Shown here one piece after another: positions 1 through 7,295 of a stretch of DNA of 64,000 bases. The stretch lies in NCBI RefSeq assembly GCF_011397115.1, contig NZ_AP022822.1, forward strand, positions 377,001 to 441,000, given 5' to 3'. Under the pieces are notes generated by a model. It ran no database searches. It was not told the DNA's origin and saw only the letters and a list, made by a program, of their open reading frames with translations. Within the stretch, counting starts at the first letter, position 1. Each line of letters starts with the position of its first letter. Both the position numbers and the translations under genes were made by a program. This DNA is from Enterococcus saigonensis (GTDB lineage: Bacteria > Bacillota > Bacilli > Lactobacillales > Enterococcaceae).

Positions 1-6
1 AATAAT

Positions 7-507
7 ATGGAATATAAAATAATTGAAATGCCGGACTTTTATTTAGCGGGAGTTAAAAAGAGAGTCTCTATGCAATTTGAAGGCGTAAATGAAGAGATTA
101 TTGCCTTAGCACAAAGCATTACTGGCGCCCAAAGAGAGGAAATGCATGCTTTGAAAAATGTGGCTCCCTTAGAAGTTGTGAATGCATCTTATGCTGCTGA
201 TTATGGGTTTAAAGAAGAAAAAGGGGAGCTGACACATCTTATCGGTGTTTTAACGACAAAAGAGCCTAAGTTATTAACAAAAAAAGCTGTATCGGCAGGT
301 TTATGGGCAGTTTTTACTGCTGAAGGTCCATTTCCGGAAACAATGCAAAAGACAATGGCTAAAATTTACAGTGAATGGTTGCCTAGTGTAGAGTATGAGC
401 TAATTGCAAAGCCCAATTTTTCATTTACGAAAATGAATACAAAAAAAGATAAGTTTGCTTATAGTGAAATTTATATCCCAATTAAAGAAAAATCCATGGG
501 CAGCTAA
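7..507 (+). CDS. GyrI-like / AraC effector-binding domain protein
   Basis: A 166-residue protein resembling the GyrI-like small-molecule-binding domain (SHS2/BacT fold) found alone or at the C-terminus of AraC and MerR regulators. The second half carries the family's usual pattern: a glycine-rich strand before a Phe-Pro, then a helix with the Ile-Tyr-x-Glu-Trp-Leu-Pro-Ser signature (about residues 122-129), then a Tyr-Glu. No helix-turn-helix precedes it, so this is a stand-alone domain. Such proteins bind hydrophobic or cationic ligands, and some protect gyrase or hydrolyse cyclopropane adducts; the ligand here is unknown. The ATG lies seven bases from the window edge, so the ribosome site and any upstream operon partner are not visible. 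An N-terminal extension from outside the window is not excluded, although the length already fits the family. Confidence 0.75.
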   Translation: MEYKIIEMPDFYLAGVKKRVSMQFEGVNEEIIALAQSITGAQREEMHALKNVAPLEVVNASYAADYGFKEEKGELTHLIGVLTTKEPKLLTKKAVSAGLWAVFTAEGPFPETMQKTMAKIYSEWLPSVEYELIAKPNFSFTKMNTKKDKFAYSEIYIPIKEKSMGS

Positions 508-748
508 ACGATTAGTTTATACGTTGTAATGCATGGGTGCGGCACATTACTTGCCGATATAAGAAAGCCCAAACGTTACTGCCAGAATGTATTTTGTATG
601 AGAGAAAGTAGAATATTACTTATTGTTTGCGCTAGGTAACTAGATTCCATGCAGAATAAACAGAATTTTTAGGAATCTTTGGTTTCTTATTCTGGGTTCA
701 TTTTGCAATTAAAAGGAAAAGTTAACGAGAATCAGGTATAATAAACGT

Positions 749-866
749 GTGAGCCTAACGTTCAACTTCAATTCGTTAGAATCATTTTTTCGCATTTTAG
801 CGAAATGACATCAACTATTTTATTATTCACGCCAAATGGATAATAAGATGTTGGTGTTTTTTTTTA
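749..866 (+). ncRNA. Candidate small structured RNA with own terminator
   Basis: A TATAAT box at 737-742 is followed by about 115 nt containing three successive hairpins: CTAACG (755-760) with CGTTAG (774-779), TTTCGC (788-793) with GCGAAA (800-805), and a terminator whose outer stem ACATCAAC (808-815) pairs with GTTGGTGT (850-857) before a run of nine T. No open reading frame fits inside. The next gene, marR, has its own promoter 45 bp downstream of the terminator, so this is not simply its leader. No good -35 box is seen 17 bp from the TATAAT. I do not recognise the family. Confidence 0.4.
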
Positions 867-910
867 CTGTTTAGTGAAATGGATACTAAAAAATTTTTGA
901 GATAAAAGGA

Positions 911-939
911 TTGACAATTGTTCGGTACCGAAATATAAT
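911..939 (+). promoter_or_regulatory. marR promoter (TTGACA-N17-TATAAT)
   Basis: A consensus sigma-A promoter: TTGACA at 911-916, a 17-bp spacer, and TATAAT at 934-939. A perfect 12-bp palindrome TTCGGTACCGAA (921-932) fills the spacer, so a bound repressor would exclude RNA polymerase. Confidence 0.9.
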
Positions 940-982
940 CACCAATGTAATAAAGTTCGGTACCGAAATATTCGGTGCCGTA
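921..982. promoter_or_regulatory. Triple palindromic operator for the MarR regulator
   Basis: Three copies of one palindrome: TTCGGTACCGAA at 921-932 and 956-967 (both perfect), and TTCGGTGCCGTA at 971-982 (two changes). The first lies between -35 and -10, the second and third lie across the transcript start and early leader. Centre spacings are 35 bp and 15 bp. The placement directly ahead of a marR gene indicates autorepression. That MarR binds here is inference. Confidence 0.8.
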
Positions 983-1002
983 ATAAAAGTGAGGTAATTT
1001 TA

Positions 1003-1824
1003 ATGAATACATTTAGTGACCAATTATTAAAACAAATTCGTTTCATCAGTGATGCTGGCAATGCGTTTATGAGTAAAAGACAAAAATTAACAGGGCAACA
1101 GCGAGTATTGGCAGTACTGCGCTTGGAAGACGGATTAACCCAAGGCTATTTAGCAGACATTTTGGGTTTGAGTCCTAGTTCACTGGCAGAATTATTGAAG
1201 AAATTAGAAAATAGTGGCTCTATTAAACGCATTGAAGATGAGCAGGACAAACGTATTAAGAAAGTATTTTTGACCGAAGTAGGCAAAAAGCAGGCAGAAA
1301 TATCGGCACAAACAGCACAAACAAGTGAAAGTGCACATTTCTTTGATGGCTTAACGGAAGAGGAAATGACGGAACTAGCAGATTTATTACAAAAAATTAA
1401 AGAAGGCTGGAATGATGACATGAAACAAAAAGCCGAAGCCTTTGTAGATCCTTTTGATCGTCTCGCAGCTATTCAAAATATGCAGGAAGTTTTTAAAGAA
1501 CATTTTGGGCAAGAATGGGCTGAAATGGATGCTGCGGACATGAATAAATTACGTCGAGAAATGCAGAAAAAAATGCGAGAAATGTCATTTGAAGATTTAG
1601 AACACATGCGTAATTTCCGTGGCGACTTTGGTGGCTTTGGTGGTGGACTAAGAGGGGGGCGTGGCGGCCGTCTTGGTGGTCGTAATTTTCACGAAAATCA
1701 CCCCCATCCAACCAAAGAACAACAAGAGGCCTGGTTTGATTTTTGGAAGAATAAAATTGGTGGTATGAAGCCAAATCAGGGTAAAGAAGATAAACAAGAT
1801 CAAGATGAATGGAAAGATTTTTAA
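1003..1824 (+). CDS. MarR-family transcriptional regulator with long C-terminal tail
   Basis: A 273-residue protein. Residues about 30-95 form a MarR-type winged helix: a recognition region around residues 45-75 (Leu-Thr-Gln-Gly...Leu-Ser-Pro-Ser-Ser-Leu-Ala) followed by a basic wing (Asp-Lys-Arg-Ile-Lys-Lys). MarR proteins are normally about 140-160 residues. This one carries about 130 extra residues: a Met/Glu/Arg-rich helical stretch (about 140-203), a Gly/Arg-rich segment (about 207-227) and a His-Pro motif followed by aromatic and charged residues. The tail has no fold I recognise; it could be a ligand or metal sensor or a protein-interaction segment. The gene lies 152 bp upstream of an LmrA-type exporter on the same strand and behind a promoter filled with palindromes, so it most likely represses itself and the exporter. 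Ribosome site GAGGT precedes the ATG. Confidence 0.88.
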   Translation: MNTFSDQLLKQIRFISDAGNAFMSKRQKLTGQQRVLAVLRLEDGLTQGYLADILGLSPSSLAELLKKLENSGSIKRIEDEQDKRIKKVFLTEVGKKQAEISAQTAQTSESAHFFDGLTEEEMTELADLLQKIKEGWNDDMKQKAEAFVDPFDRLAAIQNMQEVFKEHFGQEWAEMDAADMNKLRREMQKKMREMSFEDLEHMRNFRGDFGGFGGGLRGGRGGRLGGRNFHENHPHPTKEQQEAWFDFWKNKIGGMKPNQGKEDKQDQDEWKDF

Positions 1825-1976
1825 AAGAGTTAACGACGTTTTAAAACGATTCTGTCTAAAACAATTTAGTCTGGCAGACACTTTTTACAAAAAATTTCAA
1901 GTTTGTAAAGGTTACAGGCGTTTTTTCTTTACACCTGCGTAATGTCAGACGTTAATGAAGAAAAGAGGAATTTACA

Positions 1977-3761
1977 ATGCCACAAGGTGGAGGCGGCCGT
2001 GAAGCTGCAATTTTTGATGATGAGTTACCAAAAGCTAAAGGAACATTTAAATTTAAAGATTTTTTGAAACTAATTAATAGTGTGAGCCCCCAAAAAGCAC
2101 TTTTTGCTTTTGGTTTATTACTAAGCTTAATCACGAGTGGCGCGAGTCTTGTTGTGCCACAGTTAACAAAAGGATTAGTAGATACGAGTGAGTTAGCAAA
2201 AATCGATGGCAAAATGGTTGCCGTCTTGGTGTTGGCGTTTATCGTATATTTAGGTTTCGGTGCAATTGGCGGTTATTTTTTACGTTATGTCGGGGAAAGT
2301 TCTGTCAAAACATTACGAGAAAAATTATGGCACCACTTGTTACATTTGCCTGTCGCCTATTATGACGATCATAAATCAGGTGAAAGTAGCTCTCGTTTGG
2401 TGAATGATACCAGTGTAATAAAGGACTTGGTAACGACCCAATTTCCTAATTTTATTACGGGGGCTATTCAATTAGTCGGCTCGGTGATTATCTTATTTAT
2501 CATGGACTGGAAAATGGCGGCGCTAATGTTTATTTCTGTGCCAGTCGTTATGTTAGTAATGATGCCAATTGGAAAATTTATGATGAAAATTGGGCGCCAA
2601 ATGCAAGGTGCACTAGCAGATTTTAATGCAGATACGACAGAGAAAATATCTGAGATTCGCTTAATTAAATCCAGTAATGGCGAAAGCTATGAAATTAAAA
2701 ATGGTGGTCGCTATATTGATAAAATCTTTAAACTAGGTTTAAAAGATGCCAAAGTTGAAGCTGTCTTGCAGCCAGTAATGATGACGACAATGCTAGGTTT
2801 GTTTGTTGGTATTTTAGGCTATGGAGCAGTACGGGTGCAAGCAGGGACACTAACTAGTGGTGAATTGGTCGCTTTCTTATTGTATCTCTTCAATATCATT
2901 ACACCAGCTGCTAGCTTTGCTACCTTCTTTTCTCAAGTGCAAAAAGCAATGGGGGCAACAGAACGCATTCAAGCAATTTTGGAAACACCAACGGAAACAA
3001 TTACCGTTGATACCAATATTACTGTCACAGGTAAAACAATTGAAGCAAATCACTTATCATTTAGTTACGACAAATCAAAAGTGATTTTACAAGATGTTTC
3101 TTTTGAAGCTAAACCTAATACGGTGGTGGCATTTGCCGGACCTAGTGGTGGAGGTAAGTCAACGATTTTTGGCCTGTTGGAACGTTTTTATGAACCAAAA
3201 TCAGGCAGTATTACCATTGGTGGACAAAATATTCAAGACCTGTCTCTAAAAGATTGGCGTTCACAAATTGGTTATGTCTCACAAGATAGTGCGGTTTTTG
3301 CCGGTAGTATTCGAGACAATTTACAATATGGCTTAAATCAGTTACTAACAGATGAGAAAATGTGGGAAGGTTTGTCATTAGCGTATGCGGATCAGTTTGT
3401 CCGCGATTTTCCTGATCAATTGGATACGCAAATTGGCGAACGCGGCGTCAAATTATCTGGTGGACAAAAGCAACGCATTGCGATTGCCAGAGCCTTTTTA
3501 CGCAATCCGAATATCTTGATGTTAGACGAAGCTACAGCCAGTCTAGATTCTCAATCAGAAGAAAAAGTACAGCGAGCATTAGATCAGTTAATGGCAGGAA
3601 GAACAACATTAGTAATTGCTCACCGCCTGTCAACGATTGTTGACGCAGATAAAATTTACTTTATCGAACATGGAGAAGTGACAGGCAGTGGGACACACCG
3701 TGAGTTAATTGCAACGCACCCTTTATATGCCAAATATGTAAATGAGCAAGTTGTAGATTAA
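1977..3761 (+). CDS. ABC multidrug exporter, LmrA/BmrA-type half transporter
   Basis: A 594-residue half-transporter with an exporter-type membrane domain (six predicted helices, about residues 40-320) fused to a nucleotide-binding domain. Visible motifs are Walker A GPSGGGKST (388-396), Q-loop region at Val-Ser-Gln-Asp, signature LSGGQ (493-497), Walker B ending in Asp517-Glu518, and the H-loop in Ala-His-Arg-Leu-Ser-Thr. Length and motifs match homodimeric LmrA of Lactococcus and BmrA of Bacillus, which pump lipophilic drugs and possibly lipids outward with ATP. The N-terminus begins with an odd Gln-Gly-Gly-Gly-Gly-Arg stretch that echoes the Gly/Arg segment of the MarR protein upstream. 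No separate strong promoter is seen in the 152-bp gap, so co-transcription with marR is likely. The substrate is not determinable. Confidence 0.9.
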   Translation: MPQGGGGREAAIFDDELPKAKGTFKFKDFLKLINSVSPQKALFAFGLLLSLITSGASLVVPQLTKGLVDTSELAKIDGKMVAVLVLAFIVYLGFGAIGGYFLRYVGESSVKTLREKLWHHLLHLPVAYYDDHKSGESSSRLVNDTSVIKDLVTTQFPNFITGAIQLVGSVIILFIMDWKMAALMFISVPVVMLVMMPIGKFMMKIGRQMQGALADFNADTTEKISEIRLIKSSNGESYEIKNGGRYIDKIFKLGLKDAKVEAVLQPVMMTTMLGLFVGILGYGAVRVQAGTLTSGELVAFLLYLFNIITPAASFATFFSQVQKAMGATERIQAILETPTETITVDTNITVTGKTIEANHLSFSYDKSKVILQDVSFEAKPNTVVAFAGPSGGGKSTIFGLLERFYEPKSGSITIGGQNIQDLSLKDWRSQIGYVSQDSAVFAGSIRDNLQYGLNQLLTDEKMWEGLSLAYADQFVRDFPDQLDTQIGERGVKLSGGQKQRIAIARAFLRNPNILMLDEATASLDSQSEEKVQRALDQLMAGRTTLVIAHRLSTIVDADKIYFIEHGEVTGSGTHRELIATHPLYAKYVNEQVVD

Positions 3762-3791
3762 AAAAACCAGATGTAACTATTATTTATAAGG

Positions 3792-3840
3792 TGAAATTTA
3801 TGAAACAGCTTAAACTGTTACTTAAATTTCATCTTATTTA
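3792..3840 (+). terminator. Hairpin after the ABC exporter gene
   Basis: TGAAATTTA (3792-3800) pairs with TAAATTTCA (3823-3831), and an inner stem AACAG/CTGTT (3804-3808/3815-3819) nests within it. The T-run is weak (TCTTATTTATTTA), so termination efficiency is uncertain. Confidence 0.5.
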
Positions 3841-3893
3841 TTTAGCGGACAAATTTGAAATTTACGGCTAATTAAAAGCAAGAGTCTTTTTGT

Positions 3894-3922
3894 TTTACAA
3901 TTTTTGAAAATGGCGATATTAT
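3894..3922 (+). promoter_or_regulatory. Promoter of the fluoride riboswitch-eno transcript
   Basis: TTTACA at 3894-3899, a 17-bp spacer and TATTAT at 3917-3922. It would start transcription at about 3929, immediately ahead of the aptamer. Confidence 0.75.
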
Positions 3923-3930
3923 TTTCGCGT

Positions 3931-4031
3931 AAAGGGATGGTGTTCCCTATAAGTGCTGAAATGGCTGATGACACCTGTTGTAAGAGTTTATTTGAGATGT
4001 TTTCAAATACTTTTACAACAGGTGTTTTTTT
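3931..4031 (+). promoter_or_regulatory. Fluoride riboswitch (crcB motif) with transcription terminator, controlling eno
   Basis: The aptamer shows the crcB-motif layout: stem GGGA/TCCC around a GATGGTGTTC-type loop (3934-3947), an ATAA linker, a short stem, then CTGATGACACC (3965-3975). The loop GGTGT (3939-3943) can pair with ACACC (3971-3975), which is the pseudoknot that encloses fluoride in known crystal structures. The same ACACC begins a perfect 13-bp terminator stem (3971-3983 with 4013-4025) followed by a T-run. Aptamer pseudoknot and terminator are therefore mutually exclusive, giving an ON switch with fluoride. Baker and colleagues described this class upstream of fluoride exporters and also of enolase genes. 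The family match is from memory of the consensus; the alternative pairing is read directly. Confidence 0.92.
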
Positions 4032-4075
4032 GCATTTTGAATTTTGCCACTCAAAGAATCTAAGGAGGAATTATC

Positions 4076-5347
4076 ATGTCAGTAGTGATTGAAAATGTTA
4101 AAGCAAGAGAAGTTTTTGATTCAAGAGGTAACCCAACTGTCGAAGTCGATGTCATTTTATCTGATGCAACATTAGGACGTGCACAAGTGCCATCAGGAGC
4201 TTCAACTGGCGATCGTGAGGCTGTCGAATTGCGCGATGGCGGTGATCGCCTGCAAGGCAAAGGTGTTTTAAAAGCAGTGAACAATGTAAACACAGAAATC
4301 AAAGATGCATTAGTTGGGTTGAGTCCATTTGATCAAGAAAAAATTGATCACATCATGATTGATTTAGACGGCACAGCCAATAAAGGTCGGTTGGGTGCTA
4401 ACGCTATTTTAGGTGTTTCGATGGCGGTTAGTCGAGCCGCTGCCGCTAGCAAAAAGGAACCTTTGTATCGTTATTTAGGTAGTGTTGATTTAGAATTACC
4501 ACAACCATTTTTTAACGTAATTAATGGTGGTGTCCATGCTGATTCGGGCATTGATGTTCAAGAATTTTTGATTACGCCAGTTAAAAGAGCAAGTTTCCGT
4601 GATGGAGTAGAAAAAATTGCCAATATCTACCACACACTAAAAGGAATTTTAGCTAAAAAAGGCCTTGAAACAGCGGTTGGGGATGAAGGCGGCTTTGCGC
4701 CAAAACTAGGTAGTACAGAAGCTGCTATCGAAACATTGTATGAAGCAATTAAAGCTGCTGGTTACATGCCAAAAGAAGAAATTGCGATTGCGTTAGATCC
4801 AGCTTCAAGCGAATTTTATAATGAGGATACCCATAAATATAACTTTGAAGGCAAAGAAATGTCCAGTGGCGAAATGTTAACCTACTACCAAGAATTAGTA
4901 GCGAAATACCCTGCTATTATTTCAATTGAAGATGGTTTTTCCGAACATGATTGGGACGGGTTTAAAAAACAAACGGATACGATGGGGGCTAACATTCAAC
5001 TAGTTGGCGATGATATTTTTGTTACCAACCCCACTATTTTTAAAGAGGGCATTGATAAAGGCGTCGCCAATGCAATTTTAATCAAACTAAACCAAATTGG
5101 CACAGTTTCTGAGTCCATTGCAGCTATTAAATTAGCGCGCCAAAATGGTTACAATACAATGATTTCCCATCGTTCAGGAGAAACTGGTGATACTTATATT
5201 GCTGACTTTGCTGTCGCAATGAATGCCGGACAAATTAAAACAGGTTCTATGGCCCGCAGTGAACGAGTGGAAAAATACAATCAATTTTTACGGATTGAAG
5301 AAGAATTGGAAGGCTACGCTAAACTAGCACATTTTCCTAGGAAATAA
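4076..5347 (+). CDS. eno: Enolase (phosphopyruvate hydratase), probable second, fluoride-regulated copy
   Basis: A 423-residue enolase converting 2-phosphoglycerate to phosphoenolpyruvate. All key residues are present: His154, Glu163, Glu204 in the Asp-Glu-Gly-Gly motif, Mg ligands Asp241, Glu285 and Asp312, Lys337, His365 in Ser-His-Arg-Ser-Gly-Glu-Thr, and Lys388. It is a little shorter than the usual 430-433 and differs at many otherwise conserved places, for example Ile-Glu-Asp-Gly-Phe, Gly-Asp-Thr-Tyr-Ile and Gly-Ser-Met-Ala-Arg. In this group eno usually sits with gap, pgk and tpi; here it is alone, which suggests a paralog. That the genome has another copy is inference. It is transcribed from its own promoter through a fluoride riboswitch. 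Enolase is the classical fluoride-inhibited enzyme, so raising its level under fluoride makes sense. AAGGAGG ribosome site at 4061-4067. Confidence 0.96.
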   Translation: MSVVIENVKAREVFDSRGNPTVEVDVILSDATLGRAQVPSGASTGDREAVELRDGGDRLQGKGVLKAVNNVNTEIKDALVGLSPFDQEKIDHIMIDLDGTANKGRLGANAILGVSMAVSRAAAASKKEPLYRYLGSVDLELPQPFFNVINGGVHADSGIDVQEFLITPVKRASFRDGVEKIANIYHTLKGILAKKGLETAVGDEGGFAPKLGSTEAAIETLYEAIKAAGYMPKEEIAIALDPASSEFYNEDTHKYNFEGKEMSSGEMLTYYQELVAKYPAIISIEDGFSEHDWDGFKKQTDTMGANIQLVGDDIFVTNPTIFKEGIDKGVANAILIKLNQIGTVSESIAAIKLARQNGYNTMISHRSGETGDTYIADFAVAMNAGQIKTGSMARSERVEKYNQFLRIEEELEGYAKLAHFPRK

Positions 5348-5370
5348 GAAAATCTATATTTTAACTCAAA

Positions 5371-5399
5371 AGGAGTACTCTAGCTGGAGTATTCTTTTT
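5371..5399 (+). terminator. eno terminator
   Basis: AGGAGTACTC (5371-5380) pairs with GAGTATTCTT (5387-5396) using two G-U pairs, followed by TTT. Confidence 0.8.
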
Positions 5400-5501
5400 G
5401 TTATATAAGTAGTCTCACATCTGAATTTTATAAAAATCCATCTGACGGTAGCTTTTTATTAAAAAATATAGCAAAATTAAACCAAAGAAAGGATGAGGGA
5501 A

Positions 5502-6305
5502 ATGGGTAAAATAGGATTTTATGGGGGAGGAAATATGGGGCAGGCAATGATCAGTGGGTTATTGCAGTCAAAACTTTACATAAGAGAGGACATTTTTGTC
5601 TATGATGCCTATGGCCCTTCATTAGAAAGTATTAGTAAACGGTTTGATGTTAACGTAACACACACAGGTGATGAATTAATTAAAAAAAGTGATATCATTA
5701 TTTTTGCGGTAAAACCTAGTATTTTATCCGAAGTGTTAGAACATGTAGCAACCGTGATTAGAAAGGATCAATTAGTGGTTTCTATTGCCGCTGGTGTTAC
5801 AATAGATACAATTATTGGCTATCTTGGAAAAAAGCAAAAAATTCTACGTGTTATGCCAAATACGCCAGTCTTGGTGGGAGAAGGTATGTCAGCCGTTGCC
5901 GCAAATCAGATGGTTACTACAGGAGAACTAGACCAAATTTTAGCAATTTTTCGTAGTTTTGGAAAAGCAGAAGTAGTCTCAGAAAAAATGATGGATAGTG
6001 TAACGGGATTAAGTGGTTCAGGTCCAGCATTTGTTTATATGTTTATTGAAGCCCTAGCTGATGGTGCAGTTTTTGAAGGAATGCCGCGAGAAATGGCTTA
6101 TGAATTTGCCGCTCAGACGGTTCTTGGGGCAGCAAAAATGGTGGGAGAAACCAAAGAACATCCAGGTGTTTTAAAAGATCGTGTAACTTCACCAGGAGGT
6201 ACTACAATTGCGGGTGTAAAAGCATTAGAAACGGAAGGATTACGAGCAGCAGGAATAGCAGCTGTGTGTGCAGCAACAAAAAAAAGTCGTGAGTTAGGGA
6301 AATAA
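5502..6305 (+). CDS. proC: Pyrroline-5-carboxylate reductase
   Basis: A 267-residue ProC, the last step of proline synthesis (NAD(P)H reduction of pyrroline-5-carboxylate). It starts with the Rossmann glycine motif Gly-Phe-Tyr-Gly-Gly-Gly-Asn-Met-Gly and has the Met-Pro-Asn-Thr-Pro motif, the Gly-Ser-Gly-Pro-Ala active-site turn and the C-terminal Ser-Pro-Gly-Gly-Thr-Thr motif. I chose the ATG at 5502 over an in-frame ATG at 5493, because the AAAGG (5488-5492) is nine bases from the former and overlaps the latter. proA and proB are not adjacent. The TetR gene follows after 13 bp and may be co-transcribed. Confidence 0.96.
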   Translation: MGKIGFYGGGNMGQAMISGLLQSKLYIREDIFVYDAYGPSLESISKRFDVNVTHTGDELIKKSDIIIFAVKPSILSEVLEHVATVIRKDQLVVSIAAGVTIDTIIGYLGKKQKILRVMPNTPVLVGEGMSAVAANQMVTTGELDQILAIFRSFGKAEVVSEKMMDSVTGLSGSGPAFVYMFIEALADGAVFEGMPREMAYEFAAQTVLGAAKMVGETKEHPGVLKDRVTSPGGTTIAGVKALETEGLRAAGIAAVCAATKKSRELGK

Positions 6306-6318
6306 TGGAGGAAAATAG

Positions 6319-6921
6319 ATGCCAAAAGCCACTTTTTTAAATTTAGCTGTTGATAAACAGGAAAAAGTTGAAATGATTTTATTGGCAACTTTTTATAATC
6401 GACACATTTCTCAAGTGAAAGTATCCGAAATTGTTGAAAAAATGGGTATGTCGCGGGGAGCTTTTTACAAATATTTCATTGATTTAGAAGATGCGCATCA
6501 ATATGTAGTGCAAAAAGCTTCTATTGCAGTTCACCGTGAAATATTAACGTCTGTTTATACGATGTCAGACGATTTATTTGCGGGAATTGCAAATTATCTA
6601 AAAAAAATTGCGCGAGTGGATAAAACAGCAAAAGAATGGCAACAAATTCAATTATTGACAGCTAATCCGACAATTTTTGCTAAACGCAATGATCACAGTA
6701 ATGGGCAAAATGCAATGGTGCTGCAATGGCAAGAGCTTTTGATCAAAAATGATATTAGTATGGATACGCTAGAAGAAAGCCAAGAATTTTTATTTCTGAT
6801 TATGGATTTGGTGATGGAGATATTGACTGCCTTTATAGTCAATGATTGGGATGAAAAACGATTAGCCACTATTTATCAGTTGCGAATTAAATGGCTCAAA
6901 CAAGGTATTCAAAAAAAATAG
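6319..6921 (+). CDS. TetR-family regulator, FhtR-like (probable haem sensor)
   Basis: A 200-residue TetR protein. The N-terminal helix-turn-helix is at about residues 28-52, ending in the typical Ser-Arg-Gly-Ala-Phe-Tyr-Lys-Tyr-Phe recognition helix; the remainder is an all-alpha ligand domain without a recognisable family. It precedes an HrtB/HrtA pair in the same orientation. In Enterococcus faecalis a TetR protein, FhtR, sits next to hrtBA, binds haem and derepresses the exporter; that knowledge plus the identical gene order is the basis for this call. I cannot verify the haem ligand residues from sequence. GGAGG ribosome site at 6307-6311. A good terminator after the gene separates it from hrtB, so the pump is transcribed independently. 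Confidence 0.82.
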   Translation: MPKATFLNLAVDKQEKVEMILLATFYNRHISQVKVSEIVEKMGMSRGAFYKYFIDLEDAHQYVVQKASIAVHREILTSVYTMSDDLFAGIANYLKKIARVDKTAKEWQQIQLLTANPTIFAKRNDHSNGQNAMVLQWQELLIKNDISMDTLEESQEFLFLIMDLVMEILTAFIVNDWDEKRLATIYQLRIKWLKQGIQKK

Positions 6922-6935
6922 AATAATTCAGAGTA

Positions 6936-6995
6936 AAACAGATATTTGCGTCTAAAAGTAGCAATATGGCTATTAAAGCAAATTTCTGTTTTTTA
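6936..6995 (+). terminator. Terminator after the TetR gene
   Basis: AAACAGATATTTGC (6936-6949) pairs with GCAAATTTCTGTTT (6978-6991) with one mismatch, enclosing a smaller AGTAGC/GCTATT hairpin, and ends in a T-run. Confidence 0.85.
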
Positions 6996-7295
6996 TTGTT
7001 GAGAGAATTACAAAATTTTGTTAATGAAGTTTTTTGTTTGGCTAATGTGATCGTATTTTACCTATTAGTTTTCAAGACAGTTCCCCGTTTTCTCTTGCTA
7101 AAAGTCGGATAAAATGGCTTCTTTGATATTTTCTAAAAGGCCTAGAGTTTGTGCTTTTTCGATTCGAATTACATTTTAAATATTAAGAAAAGGTTAAGTA
7201 AATTTCGTTTAACAAGCACAAATAGTGACAAAGTGTTACTGAGGCGTTAAAGTGATTACCGTACTTAAAGAAATTGTAAATAAAGGATGATGAAG
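6996..7295. other. Intergenic region upstream of hrtB
   Basis: About 300 bp without a supported gene. It is AT-rich and probably carries the hrtBA promoter. The clearest element is an inverted repeat at 7224-7240, listed separately. No clear -35/-10 pair is seen. Confidence 0.5.
7224..7240. promoter_or_regulatory. Candidate operator for the TetR/FhtR-like regulator
   Basis: AGTGACA (7224-7230) and TGTTACT (7234-7240) form an inverted repeat with one mismatch and a 3-bp centre, about 55 bp before hrtB. TetR proteins bind such short palindromes. Binding is inference. Confidence 0.4.

Larger units (their letters stand above)
508..1002. other. 495-bp intergenic region with candidate sRNA and marR promoter
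   Basis: No convincing coding sequence is seen. The first half holds an 8-bp inverted repeat (652-659 with 687-694) of unknown meaning. The second half holds a candidate small RNA unit (749-866) and then the marR promoter and operators (911-982), which are listed separately. Confidence 0.6.

Noticed and set aside
827..1012. Minus-strand 61-codon frame over the marR promoter
   Set aside because: It overlaps a consensus promoter, operators and a terminator, has no ribosome site and no familiar sequence.
3904..4092. 62-codon plus-strand frame before eno
   Set aside because: It runs through the fluoride aptamer and terminator and overlaps the eno start; the RNA elements explain the sequence.
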